Made by a program: the position numbers and the translations under genes. A model generated the notes under the pieces. It was given only the letters and a program-made list of their open reading frames with translations. It was not told where the DNA came from and did no database searches. From the NCBI GenBank assembly GCA_018398765.1, contig JAHBMJ010000072.1:1-58862 (forward strand): a stretch of DNA of 58,862 nucleotides. The letters run 5' to 3'. How positions within the stretch are numbered: the stretch's first letter is position 1; each line of letters starts with the position of its first letter. This DNA is from Chromera velia (lineage: Eukaryota; Sar; Chromeraceae). Of this stretch, positions 1-11,286 are shown piece after piece.

Positions 1-2358
1 GTCGAGCACATCCACCGGGTTCTCTCCCTCTTGCGGGAGCACGACCTCTACGTCAAAGTGACAAAGTGCACTTGGATGAGGAAGTGGGCGAAGTTTTTGG
101 GTCTCGTGATCGACGAGGGGGGCGTTCGTCCCGCTCCTGAGAAATTGCAGGGGTTGCAGGAATTTCCGGAGCCCAAGGACCGCACAGGACTGCGTCAGTT
201 CTTGGGGCTTGCAAACTGGTTTCGCAGGTTTGTCCCCCACTTTTCTCACATCGTAGCACCCCTTCTCTCTCTCCTGCGCACCACCGTTCCCTTCAACTGG
301 AAGGCCGAGCATTCCCTCGCTTTCCCCCTGTTGAAAAAGGCTGTGCTCGATCACGCCACGCTCGCACTCCCAGACCCCAAACAGCCGGTCGTTCTGGTCC
401 CAGACGCGTCTCTGTCCGCTCAAGCGATCGGGGCAGTAGCTATGCAGAGAGACTGTGCCTCTGGGAGGTTCCGTCCTCTCGCGTTCGGTTCCCGTCGCCT
501 TACGGGGGCAGAAGTGAATTACCCGGTCAGGGAGCTAGAGTTTCTGGCAATTATTCACTTTGCAAAAGTGTGGAAACACTTTTTGGCGGCAGATTCCGAG
601 ATCTGGACAGACCACCAGAGCCTGACAAACTTTAACCACCGCTCGTTTGAGCATTGTTCCCCCCGAGTCCGCCGTTGGATCGAGTTCATGCAGGAGCTTG
701 GGATTCAACCGAAGTACATCCCGGGGAAGGCAAACATAGTTGCCGATGCTCTTTCCCGAAACCCCCCACCGTCTGCCCCTCAACGGGAACCGTCTGCCCC
801 TCGGCAGGAACCGTCTGCCCCTGAGCAGGAGCTTCGTGTCCTGCAAGTTTCTGCGGTTCCGTCTCGCGAATTTCTACGGAAGTGCAGAGAGGGTTACGCG
901 CATGACCCTTTCTTCTCCCCGATCGTGTGGAATCTGTCTGCCCTCCGCCCTCCCACCCCATCCCCCGAGCTCGCTCTTCGCATGCGAGACATCACATTCA
1001 GGGACGGTCTCCTCTATTATGGTGGGGACAGGCTGTGTGTCCCAAGATCCCTGCACAAGCAAGTGATTGGAGAAAACCATGCGTCTCCCCACTCCGCACA
1101 CCTGGGCATCAATAAAACCTACAAGAAGATGGCGTCCCTCTATTACTGGCCAAAGATGTGGAGGGATGTTGGGGTGTATATTCGGGCCTGCGACCCGTGC
1201 CAGCGCAGCAAGGGTCCAAACGCATTGCCCCCTGGTTTGCTTCACCCTCTGTCTGTTCCTTCGCAGCCATGGGAGTCAGTCTGCCTGGACTTTCTCACCG
1301 ACCTCCCTCCTTCAGGGGATGAACGATACGACACCATCATGGTGGTGGTGTGCAGGCTGATCAAGGCAGCCATTCTCGTCCCCACCCATCGAATTGCAAG
1401 TGCTGAAGAGACTGCCCGTCTCTATCGGCGCTTTGTTACGTGCAAGAAGGGGTATCAGAGGCAGATTGTCTCCGATCGAGACCCCCGTTTTGTTTCAAAA
1501 TTTTGGTAGACTCTTCATGCCCTCTCGGGCACTCAGCTCGATTTCTCCACCTCCGGCCACCATGACACAGCAGGGCAGGCTGAGAGAATGAATCGAACGA
1601 TTGAGGAGGCCCTCCGATGCCTGGTTGAGACGAAACAGACTCGCTGGTCCGAATTTCTCTGTGACGTGGAGTTTGCCTACAACTCCTCAGTCCATGAGGG
1701 GACGTCCTTTTCCCCTTTCACTCTCGATACAGGCCGACAAGCAGTAGCCCCTCCCTCCCTTTCCCTTCCTTCCTCGGTCGAACAGTCTTTCGACGCTGAG
1801 GACTTCCTAGAGGGACACCGACAGATGGTCGCAGCAGCAACTGAGTCTTTGAGGGCAGCACAGGGGGTCATGACAAGGTATGCAAACCGGCACCGGCGTC
1901 CCGCCGATGGCATTCAGGTGAGGCAGTATGTTTTGGTGCACCGATCGTGGTGGCCTCAGCCAGTGGGGAAAGGGAAGGAGTATGCAAGGAAGCTCGATTC
2001 TGTCTGGTTTGGACCGTTTGAGGTTGAAGCGGTTCTACCGAGGGACAATCTGGAGGTCGTCTTGCCTGCGGGGTGCCGAAAGCACCCCGTTATTCACCGA
2101 TCTCTCTGCAAGCCCTATCGTCAGTCAGGGGGAGGGACAGTCGTCCGTCCCCCGTCAGTCCGCATGCCCGCTTGGGCTGAGGAGGAGTTCGAAGTTGAGC
2201 GAGTTGTCGCCGTGCGGGGCAGGGGAGGAGGGAGAGAGTACCGTGTGCAATGGAAAGGGTTCCCTGCCGAGGAGGCAACCTGGGAGCCTCTCTCGAACCT
2301 GAAGAATGCGAAGGCCATGATTGCTGCCTTCCATGCGTCTGCCCGTCGTTCCGTTTGA
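1..2358 (+). pseudogene. pol polyprotein (RT end, RNase H, integrase, chromodomain), interrupted by a stop
   Basis: Frame 1 is open from base 1. The first part is the RT thumb and connection with the FLGLANWFRRF stretch of Ty3 elements. RNase H (about 385-760) shows the YxxRExE-like PVRELEF and TDHQSL motifs. A linker at about 765-830 carries a threefold imperfect PSAP repeat. The integrase HHCC zinc motif lies at about 1072-1215 (HxxxxH then CDPCQ), followed by the catalytic core with CLDF, SDRDPRF and GQAERMNR marking the D, D and E positions. The chromodomain spans about 2180-2335 (EYRVQWKGF, ATWEPLSNL). A TAG at 1507-1509 breaks the frame between the second D and the E; the same frame reopens at once, so this is a point nonsense change and not a frameshift. 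The 5' end is cut by the window. Confidence 0.88.
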
Positions 2359-2547
2359 GGTTGCTGATTGAGGGCATTGCAAGTCCGTTGTCTTTGAAAT
2401 TCTTGTTTTCTCCGTTTGATCTCTCTCTGAAGACCTCTTTTCCCTCTCTCCTTGAACCTGTCCTTTTTGCCTTTTCATCCAGTCTGTCTGAAAACGAAAC
2501 TTGTCTTCTCTTCAAATGAAGCATGTCTGTGTGGGGACACAGACTTC

Positions 2548-3150
2548 GGGGGGGAGGTGGCACGTTACATTGCGATATGTAGTTGTTCGCTCTAGCCGGA
2601 GTTGATCGCCCGAGCTAATCATGCTGTAATGAATTAAGTCAAAGAGTAAGATTATCCTGAAAGCGTCTTTCCAGTCATGCACTAAGTTGAGTACTAAGCT
2701 TGCATTCAAGTCCGTCCATGCCTATGTCGTTCTATGGGCGCGCCCCTAATGTTGTATCTGTATTAGAATTAATATTAGAATTAATTCCACTCACGTGCAT
2801 GCCCGTCTTGTCTGTGTAACTGTCCTGACTGATAGCTTTGGTACTACAAGACTCCCGAACTGACAGTTCTTATGCAGTAACCAGTCATACTAAGTCTAGG
2901 TCTGTAGCGCTCCACAGACATTAGGCTTTTCCTTACGCTGTTTATGCGATTTTAGCTATATATAAGATACCATTTTTTTCTTTTTTTTCTCTCATCTTTA
3001 TTGTAACTCTGCATGTTTATGAATTAAGTCGTAACTTGGCTGTTGACTGTACGTGGTTTGATATCTGTCGACCACAAGGTTGACGGTTGACCAGGCTGTT
3101 GACGCATATTTTGCATAGTGCCTGGAGTTCAAGTTCACCGGCCCTCGATT
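2548..3150 (+). repeat. Polypurine tract and probable 3' LTR
   Basis: A purine run gggggggagg at 2548-2557 follows the pol stop by about 190 bases and is directly followed by TGGCACGTTACA, a plausible LTR start with the usual TG. Within it, tatatataag near 2957 could be the LTR TATA box. The end is uncertain: a CA end near 3140-3170 would fit, but there is no second copy in the window to align. Confidence 0.45.
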
Positions 3151-3274
3151 CTTTTCATCCCTCACAAAGCACACTTAGTCCCATGCACGCAGCCCTCGAC
3201 CGCCCCTCGTGCACGCACGTAGAGTGTAGACGTGTGACAGTATACGTAGACCCGCGAGCGTAGGTTAGCGTAGG

Positions 3275-3276
<2 letters not shown>

Positions 3277-3311
<35 letters not shown>

Positions 3312-3357
3312 GCATGCACGACACACGCACACGCACGCACGCATGCACGCACGCACC
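3277..3357. repeat. CA / CACG microsatellite
   Basis: An uninterrupted CA run (about 3277-3307) passes into CACG and CGCATGCA repeats up to about 3357. The rest of 3151-3829 shows no coding signal. Confidence 0.9.
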
Positions 3358-3829
3358 CCTCGTTTGTTTCCTCGTTAGTTCTCATGGTGTAACGCTCGAT
3401 TTGAAGAATAGGTCGATCATTCAGTGCGGTGGATTTTGGGAGTGAATAAGGTAATAGAATTTACAGATGGAATCTCAACGCCGTACCGACGCGTCGGAGT
3501 AGGCCAAAGAGAAAACCAAGAAGGTGAAAGGGCAAGAGAAAGAGTTCCGATGGCTGCACAAGACAGCACAAACAGGGGAGGAAGGCCAATCAAGGAACAG
3601 AAATAGAGATACAAGCGCACATCCTTTCTCGTCTGTCTGTGCCCAAAGGTCCCCTGTCCCCCCTGTCCCCCTCCTGTCCGTACAGTGCAAAGAGGGAAAC
3701 AAACACAGGCTTTCTTCGATCAGGCACACGCTCCACTGCCCGATCTCCCCTCTTGTCTTTCGTCCCTTTCGTCTCCCGTCGATCACCCCATTCGAAGTGA
3801 AAAGGGAAGAATTACTTAAAGGGACTTCT

Positions 3830-5284
3830 TCACTTGAAGGCCCCGGCAGACCCCCCTCCTGCCTGGGCCTCTAGGGCCTCAAGTGCCCCCTCCACCTCCA
3901 GGGACGGGTCCCCAAAATGACTCCCGGACTGCTGCTGCTGCACTTGAGGGACCTTGGGAGCACTGGGAGAGGGAGTCTGACCGGAAGAAACCGAGGCAAC
4001 TCCCACGGGACGGGTGGGGGCGTTTCCTGCAGCAGGGTGGTGGTTCAAGCTTGCAAAGGGACCTAGGAGCTCTCCGGAAGGGGACAGACGGGAGGGGGTC
4101 CCCATTCCCCCCACACTGTCCGGACCCCCTGTGGCGGGATCGGGAGACGGACGCGCAAACGGAGGCACTGCCGATTGAGATGCCACCGTGTTGCCTGAGT
4201 CATGAAGTTCGAACCCCCCCTGGTTGTGGATGGCTCTCTGTCCGTCGGGCGATCTCGACTCATGCCACTGCTGGTAGTCTTTCTGCCACTCTGCAAACGA
4301 GGCGTCACTTGCTCCTCTGACAGCCCCCTCGACACCTGAGGGTTGTTTCTGCTGCTGTTGCTGCTGGACATAAATCGGTGCAGCGGGCCCGCGGGAAGGC
4401 GACGGAACGGAAGGACGATTGTTCTGACGGTGGTGACCGTCCATGGTCAAATCGGCAGCTGCTGCTTCCTTTTCCATTTGTGGGGGGTACTGTGCGTGTT
4501 TCTGATGCATCTGTGGGGAGTTCTGCGTTTGGATTCTCTCTCGATGCAGTGGTGCCTCCTCAACTGTCTGTTGGAGGCTCTCTTCATCCAGCCCCGTTCC
4601 TCCCCTGCCTTTCCCCCCCCTACTTCCCTGCTGAAAACTATCTCTCTCAGCCTCTTTCTGCTGCTTCTGCTGCTGTTGAGGGAAGAACCTCTGTCTCAGG
4701 CCCCCCAAGGGCTTCGCGAGGACCCGACCGAGCCACCCAAAGACGCCCATTGTGAAGAGGAAACACACAACAGCAGCCGAGAGAAGAAAGATGAAGCTGA
4801 TCAGTGCGGCGAGAGGCATGGTCGAAACGACCTGAGGATCTGCACATTCGTATCCCACATACTCTCCCTTCGCTTGACCATTACATTCCCACTTCTTTCG
4901 GAGGCACTGACGGCTAGAGCACCCGGCCACTCTGCAATCTTTTGTGGCTCTGCCGAACCCCGCTGTGGCGGCGCCTGGAAGAGTTCGGGGCAGAGAGTTT
5001 CGTCCATCAAGGTTGCAGTCCTGCACTTCGTACATCGAGTCGGGGTATGTACCCTCCTGCACTGTTGCAGGCTTTCCCGCAAACATTGAGTTGGCAGCCT
5101 CCACGTCCTTGTTCCAGTAGGCATCGCAAGAAGAGGGAAGGTCGAAGGAACAAACAGCTCGGTCAACATACGTGGTGGAAAGAAGAAAGAACGCAACCGC
5201 GGAAAGGAAAACACCACTCAGGAAGACACTGCGCTTCCATTGAGATAGATTTGCCTCTGCGGACGTATTTGTCTGTTCTGCCAT
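3830..5284 (-). CDS. Two-pass membrane protein with Cys-rich ectodomain and Q/P-rich tail
   Basis: Single-exon gene of 484 residues on the complement. The start is the ATG at 5284, with purines at -3 and +4 (gcaATGg); the frame is open further upstream but has no other ATG. A hydrophobic segment at residues 19-39 acts as signal anchor or first membrane span, a second lies at 156-183. The loop between them (about 115 residues) has eight cysteines (45, 53, 90, 117, 122, 127, 134, 147), an even number that suggests four disulfides in a lumenal or extracellular domain. After the second span comes a basic stretch, then about 290 residues of low complexity rich in Q, P, S and G with several Q runs. 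I do not recognise the family. A role at the cell surface or in an endomembrane is inference from topology only. Confidence 0.7.
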   Translation of the reverse strand: MAEQTNTSAEANLSQWKRSVFLSGVFLSAVAFFLLSTTYVDRAVCSFDLPSSCDAYWNKDVEAANSMFAGKPATVQEGTYPDSMYEVQDCNLDGRNSLPRTLPGAATAGFGRATKDCRVAGCSSRQCLRKKWECNGQAKGEYVGYECADPQVVSTMPLAALISFIFLLSAAVVCFLFTMGVFGWLGRVLAKPLGGLRQRFFPQQQQKQQKEAERDSFQQGSRGGKGRGGTGLDEESLQQTVEEAPLHRERIQTQNSPQMHQKHAQYPPQMEKEAAAADLTMDGHHRQNNRPSVPSPSRGPAAPIYVQQQQQQKQPSGVEGAVRGASDASFAEWQKDYQQWHESRSPDGQRAIHNQGGFELHDSGNTVASQSAVPPFARPSPDPATGGPDSVGGMGTPSRLSPSGELLGPFASLNHHPAAGNAPTRPVGVASVSSGQTPSPSAPKVPQVQQQQSGSHFGDPSLEVEGALEALEAQAGGGSAGAFK

Positions 5285-7138
5285 TGCTCTTTTGCGGTAG
5301 GAGAGTGACGTCAAAAGAGAGACGCGACAGACTGAGCCCTGTTGTTCAGGTAGAAGACTTGGTGAATGAGAGAACCGAGCTGCAGAAACCAACAAACAGC
5401 TGTACAGGCAAAGCTCTCACTCGATTCCTCTCATCCGATTGATCCACTCCATCATTCTAACGCATGCCTCACTTGTCACTGCAGGTTGGAGGCTCGTTCT
5501 TCCGACAACACAATTCAAGCAACCTTTTTGACCACTCCCTTATATATAGTGATTTGGGCTCCTGATGGTCCCTGCATGCATGGCAAATTATGGCCCCGGA
5601 AAGCGAAGCGGGGGGCACTTACAAAACAAAAATACCCCAGCCCATGAGTCTTTCGCCAAAAACCCGGCCCCGAAAGGCTGGATTTGCGCCATGCGTGCGT
5701 CAGATGGCCGCCGGGCTTTTTTCCCGCGGGGGGGGGGGGTCGGCGCTACCATGCATGCATGATGGCCGGCGTGCGTCAATCGTGCAGTTCTCATTTTTCT
5801 TGCTTTCCGGGGCCGTTCGCAAGCTTGCTTGCGTCAGATAAAGATTTCAGCCATGCAGCATGCATATCCGCTGCGCGGACAGTTTTCGGTGCAGGTCGGG
5901 GCCCCACGGCAAATCCTTCTCATATATCGATATATGCAGATGCATGCATACGGAAAGTGCAACGATCGAGTGACTTGTCCCAGTACTTCCCCACCACTCG
6001 ACTTTCAAATGTGCTGTGTGCAAGGCCTATGTAGCGTCAGCTCTATGTTTCCTACCATCTTAAGCCAGGTGATGAAGGAAAAAGTTTTGGGGAAAACGCG
6101 AGTTGCCCCTGTCTGTTGCACGTCCATGTATTTAAACATGGTTTAAGATCATGATGCTGCCTTCGTGAGAGAATTGTACATAAAACCCCGTTTTTGCCCT
6201 TTGCTTCCCGTCAGCAGCACGATCAGCTGCCAGATGCGCCAACAAAAACACAACCTTGATGTCCTTGCGGCATCGGTGCGCAGATGCAACGCCAGCGGCC
6301 TCGAGGCGATGAAAAACAGTCAGCTACAAAGCATCCTCATCCACATGCATGGATGCAAGCGTGCATCAATCTTTCTTTTCCGCTCTTTTCTGCTCGATCA
6401 AGTTCTCCTTCTTCTTCTGCCCGCTCGAAACAAAGATACAACTTACCTGTGAAAAGAATGTATCCGTCCATCCGTTCATCAGTGGACGACCGTACCGACA
6501 GGGAGAGAGGTGTAGGCATGTGAAGGCATGACTACACAGAAATATGTAGAAGACCGAAAGACCATTCCTCCCGAAATTTTTCAACGACTTATGCCTTTTT
6601 TCACTTGGCTTCGCATCTTGACTGGCTGAGGACACATTGTTTCCACACACCACCAGCATTAGCGCCGGGCTCCTCTCTATTTGTCTTTCTCTCTCTTCGC
6701 CGCACGCAGTAAACGCATCCTGTCCAAGAGTGCATGTATTAACACAGGGGTTGATGGATGATTCGAGAGACCGTCTGTTCGCTTGCATTTGTGCAAAAAA
6801 TGTTCCTCTTAACCGCCCATGCACCGTGATCTTTACTTTCCCTCTCTTTCTGAACCTGGTGCATACAGGGATCCCCGACATCTCTTGCCCTAAAGGCTGC
6901 TGTATTCTTTTCTATTTGTCACTTTGTCTTTGCACCGCTTTATGTGGTTACATCAGGACTGTCTGCCTTTATCCATGGTTTGCCCCCCAAACTCGAAAGA
7001 GCAGACCCTCCTTTCGTTCCTGATGACGAGCTGATCTGGCTTTTTGCTCTTCAACCCACTGTTATGGCATTTGAATGCCCACAAACGGACGCACATGTGG
7101 ATTGTATGTATGAATGTGTGAATTTGTCTGCAGAAAAT
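5285..7138. promoter_or_regulatory. Divergent intergenic region with clustered TGCATGCA palindromes
   Basis: This stretch separates the minus-strand membrane protein gene from the plus-strand TPR gene and should hold both promoters. TATATA lies at 5541-5548, reading as a TATA-like box for the minus gene about 260 bases before its ATG. Copies or near copies of TGCATGCA occur at about 5573, 5750, 5856, 5937 and 6342. In Apicomplexa, relatives of chromerids, TGCATGC is a known ApiAP2 recognition motif; its use here is inference. An extra 5' exon of the TPR gene could be hidden at 6165-6900, but I cannot prove one. Confidence 0.4.
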
Positions 7139-10100
7139 ATGGCGGCTGCGTTTTCCGAGTTGAAACGGGCCGAGTTGAGGCTTCACTTCTTCATGAACGA
7201 AGAGATCGGGGGACGGCAGAGACTCTGCACAGCCGGCCCAGAGGCCCTAAACCTGTACAGCCTCACGTACAATAATTTGGGTTGCTACCACCAGACACTG
7301 GCGGAGTGGGTACCCGCAGAGGCCTACTACAGAAAGGCGTTGACCATTCAACTGGTTGGAAGTTCTGACTATATGTCCTTGGCGGGAACTCACTTGAACC
7401 TTTCTGTCGTCCTCTCTAAAGTTGGGAGGTGAATAAGTGTGGCACCCTGCATTCCTTCCTTCCTTCCTTCCTTTCTTCCCTCCCTCCCCCCCTTCCTCCC
7501 TTTCTCCCTGTATCCTTTGAACACTCTCCCTCCCTTCTTCCCTTCCGCCCTTCCCCCCTTTTTTTCCTTTCCCCCTTGCTACCTTTCCTCACTACTGTTT
7601 TTGTCCGTTTCCTCTTTCTTCCTCCAGTGGCCTTCCCTGAGGTCCCCAAGTTTTTTCCTGTGTCGAATTGTGGTTGTGAATCACACAGCACTACGAGTGT
7701 CTGTTCTTCGCCTCATCTCTTTGGGTGTCCCGGTATGCAGACACAGAGAGGCGCTAAGTCACTCTATGAACGCACTGAGGCTCTGCAACGCCACCATACG
7801 GAGCCACCAGACAACGGGACCTGCTCTAAGCAGTCAGTTTATCTCCCTTCTCCCAACTTTTCTTTCCTCTCGTTTCTTTGCTTTTCTTTTCTTTTCTTCT
7901 CTTCTCTTCTCTTCTCTTCTCCATTCGCGGCCTTTCCCCAGCACCGAACTAGAAGTCCATCTTACACTAGAGAGCCTTTCTCCGTCCAGTCATAAGCAGA
8001 GGTGCACCCCAGCATTTGCGTTGTAAAACCTGTGTCTCTGTCTTCCCACCTTCCTTGCAGGTGCGCTATCAATGGCAGCAGTGCTCCATCTGAACGCCGG
8101 CACGCTGTTTCTGCGCACTGGGCAGCCCTCAGAAGCCATGCGGGCGTTTGCAGACGGATACAGAATCGCATACGCAAACTTGGGACCCTCAAATGCGCTC
8201 ACTCTTGCCTTGTATGACAGACAGCGGGCTGCTGCTCTGGTGAGTAGATGAATGGTTTGCCATCAACGGTTCAGGCAAGGATCGAGTTCTGCGGCTTGAG
8301 CCGTTGAGTTTTGGATGCATTGAAACAAGAGCGTCTGGGCAGAGGGAAAAAGACGGTTTCTGTACGCAACGGAGGAGTCCGAGAGAATTCCGAAGCATGC
8401 ATCCAAGTCTTCGGAAGAAGTTATGAGGTCATGCGGAGTCTGTCTCTGTCAGAATATACGGTCAAACAAGCCACCATTTTTCTGTGTCTCCCTCTTTGAC
8501 TCAATTCCCCGCATCTCTGCAGAGCTCCCGTCTGCACCCGAACCAGGCTCGTCCCTTTCCCTTCGGCATCTCCCCTCTGGGACATCTCCTGGTGGGGGGT
8601 CGTCCTGTGAGTGCACGAGCGAGGCCCGGCAGTCGTCAGAAGTTGTGGTCGCGTCGGGAGGACTCAGTGAGGCTGAAGCAGGCAGAGCTCTTATTTGATC
8701 TCGGGTTTGAAATGTACAGACCTCAGGACCCGAGGAAGCAGAAACAACAGAGGAGAGACTCGCCCGAGAAGGTAGGTGTGTCTGTCTGTTAGAATTAATC
8801 AATCTCGTTTTTGGTCGATCAAGCCAGATTCTGTCATAGTGAAGTAGATGTGTTTCATCTCTTGTCTGCCCAAAGTCAACCAATGTTTTGAAAGCATGAC
8901 AGTGTTTTTGAAAGCAACGTGCAGGGAAAAAAATATTGTGCAGGCTTCAAGTTCTTCCTTCGCAGAAGGTGCACACGCCGGTTGCTTACAGCTTACCATT
9001 GCGGAATCTGATTCATCCATATGATGCTTATCACTTATCCAGCCTGAATCACAAACTCCTCTTCCATGACCTGTTTCATCTTCGTACACGTGATCCCCTT
9101 GTACGCATAAACTAATCTTTCCTTCTCTCGAAACTTTAGCGTTCTTGAATGAGCAATTGAAACTTTCATCGGAAGTGCTCACGCCTCTCTCGTTTTGCAG
9201 AGAGCCCCGACAAGCCCCCCTGCGACCCCCTCGGGAAGAGAGGGGAGGTCCCGGGAAGGAGGGAGGAGACCCAATGCACAGAGAGGACAGGGAGGAGTGA
9301 GTCGACAAAGAAGCCCCCCTCGCTCCCCGTCAGCCCCTCCAGGCAGAGGAAGAGGGAAAGGAAGAGGAAAGAAGCCTTCACGCAGCGTCTCCCCCTCTCC
9401 ATATGAAACGGCCCCCGAGGAATTTCACTCCGGCCGGATGGGACCCCCCCGACTGCCGGAATCTCCAATTGCGCCCATCGCTGTGACTGTATCAGAAAAA
9501 AGGAGACCGAGTAAAGGGACAGACGGGGATCCTCGGCAGACTCACCAACAGGCAAGTCCTTTTGTCTTCGAGCATTTTTGACGATAATTTTTCTACCCTT
9601 TTTCCCTGTTGGTCTCGCCCTGCGTACTCTCCTTCCACTTCCTTGCAAATGGAATGTGCGTGGGGTTTGATTGCGTTGTGTGAGTTGACCCAATGACAGT
9701 CAGTCATCATTTCCTTTCTTGATGTCTGTTGTTCACAGGAAATGGAAGGCCTCCAGCAAGGGGAACAGCCAGACGATCACGAGAGAGAGTTCCTCGAGAG
9801 AGAACGAGAGCCCGCGTTTGCGCTTCAGTTCGCCAAGATGAGCGCCCTCGCGGCTCTCGGATGCCCCCACTTATCTGATGACCCGGTCCAAGAAGGGAGG
9901 GACATGCTGAGAGAATGCTGTCCGGCTGCGGGACAGCAACACATGGCACCTGTTGGAGTGCCTGTGGATGTGAACACCCGCCTTTCGGGACCGGGTGCCG
10001 GGGCAGCAACTGAACGTCGGGACCGTAACGGCATGGTCCGGCCTTTCCGTGCAGGGGGATTTAGTGGGTTCTTTGAAGGTTATTCTCCTCGTGGAAGACC

Positions 10101-11286
10101 AACTTCTTCTTTTCCATCCAACTCCTCTGCTGCAGAAGCAAGGGCACAGGAGTGGAGAGATCTCGAGCGGAGACTCGTAGGGGGATTTCAATTGGGTGCT
10201 GCTGAGCTGCTGAGACTAGATGCGTTCAGACGGCAAGCACTCCGCAAGGAGGGGGGGGAAGGAGGTGATTGTGTGGGGGCAGGGGGAGGTCGTCCTGCCT
10301 CGTCTGCTTCTGCAGCTGCTCCTACTGATTGTGGGGGAGAAGAATATGCTGTGAGATTATTGGGAGAGTTGAAAAAAGTGAGGGAAGAACTGAGAGAAAC
10401 AAAAGCACGTGCAGAGGGGGGAGAGGCCGAGATTCGAGAACTTCGAAATTGGCAAGCAGATCAAATCAGAATGCAGATTGCTGGACAGAGGGCAGCACCC
10501 CAGCCATCAACCCGAAAAGAAGGGTCAGCACGGTTACCAGCAGATCTTTTTCAATGACTCCTCGATTCTTCTGTCCGTGTCTTTTTCTTCAAGCGTCCTT
10601 TTTCTTCACACAAAGGAAGTCTCCCTCCGTAACTGTTGCTTTCACTACTCACCGCTCTATTCACTTGCCATCAATCGATTGGCTGATTTTCTTTGCAGGA
10701 TCAAAAAGACTCGTGCGATGCCCGAAGAGTCCAAGGAAGCCTCTGCAGCGCCTGGTCCCGCATCTTCGCATCTTCCGCGTCCCCTCGGCCTTCCCGGCCA
10801 GATGGTGCTGGAAGGGTCCAGCCAGTGGGGGCCGAGTGAGTTTCCAGGGGGGGGACTTGACAGGTCCCAGGGGGAGGCACTCGGAGCCTCTCAGGAAACC
10901 GCAGGCGAGGGGCAAGATGGGGGATGCGGAAGGGCAGAGGCGGGCGGCACTCCCTCCGAAGGGATATTGGAGAGGCTTCGACCAGGAGAGAGGTCGGTGC
11001 AGACTGGGTGAATTTTCAAATTATTTGCCTTACTTTGCATGGAGGAGGAGGGAGGGACGGAGGGAGAGAGGGGATGAGAGGGGAAGCGCGGGTGTGAAGA
11101 GGTTATGCAGCCCTCGTTTTCGCATGCGTTGGACGTCTCTCTTCCTCGTCTGTCCTTCTTTGATCTCTGTATTTTGACTTTTGTGTTTGTGCTAACATGC
11201 TTCCCTGTTACTATTCTTGCAGGGTCGTCCTGACTCCCGACCTAGAGCAAGAGCTCACGGGCCTCCGTCCGATGACTGCAAGGTAA
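7139..11286 (+). CDS. TPR-repeat protein with long disordered and coiled-coil C-terminus, 8 exons
   Basis: Exons 7139-7428, 7741-7832, 8061-8239, 8523-8771, 9201-9551, 9739-10523, 10699-11007 and 11223-11286 join in phase to 772 residues. Exons 1-3 encode TPR helices: NNLGCYHQTL..AEAYYRKAL, HLNLSVVLSKVGRHREAL (across the first intron) and HLNAGTLFLRTGQPSEAMRAF. TPRs are protein-docking scaffolds. Exon 5 is rich in R, S, P and G; exon 6 holds an acidic/basic segment and a short coiled coil (GELKKVREELRETKARAEG). Intron 5 has a GC donor (CAG|gcaagt at 9552); without splicing the frame stops nine codons on. Exon 7 could also end at 10992, in the same phase. The ATG at 7139 follows a TGCAG that may itself be an acceptor (7132); an in-frame ATG lies at 7064, so the 5' end is open. 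Partner and pathway are unknown. Confidence 0.72.

Larger units (their letters stand above)
1..3150 (+). mobile_element. Ty3/gypsy chromovirus LTR retrotransposon, 3' part
   Basis: The window opens inside the reverse transcriptase of an LTR retrotransposon and runs through RNase H, integrase and a C-terminal chromodomain to a polypurine tract (2548-2557) and a probable 3' LTR. The domain order RT-RNase H-integrase is that of Ty3/gypsy elements, and the terminal chromodomain places it among chromoviruses, which in that group is thought to guide integration to marked chromatin. The 5' LTR, gag and protease lie outside the window, so LTR identity and age cannot be judged. The right edge is an estimate because no second LTR is present for comparison. 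The integrase carries a stop codon, so this copy is not autonomous. Confidence 0.85.

Noticed and set aside
535-1245. Long minus-strand and other-frame open stretches across the retrotransposon
   Set aside because: They are shadows of the pol frame, whose motifs are clear on the plus strand.
3240-3360. CRISPR-like array in the CA/CACG repeats
   Set aside because: Simple microsatellite in a eukaryote; no spacer-repeat alternation.
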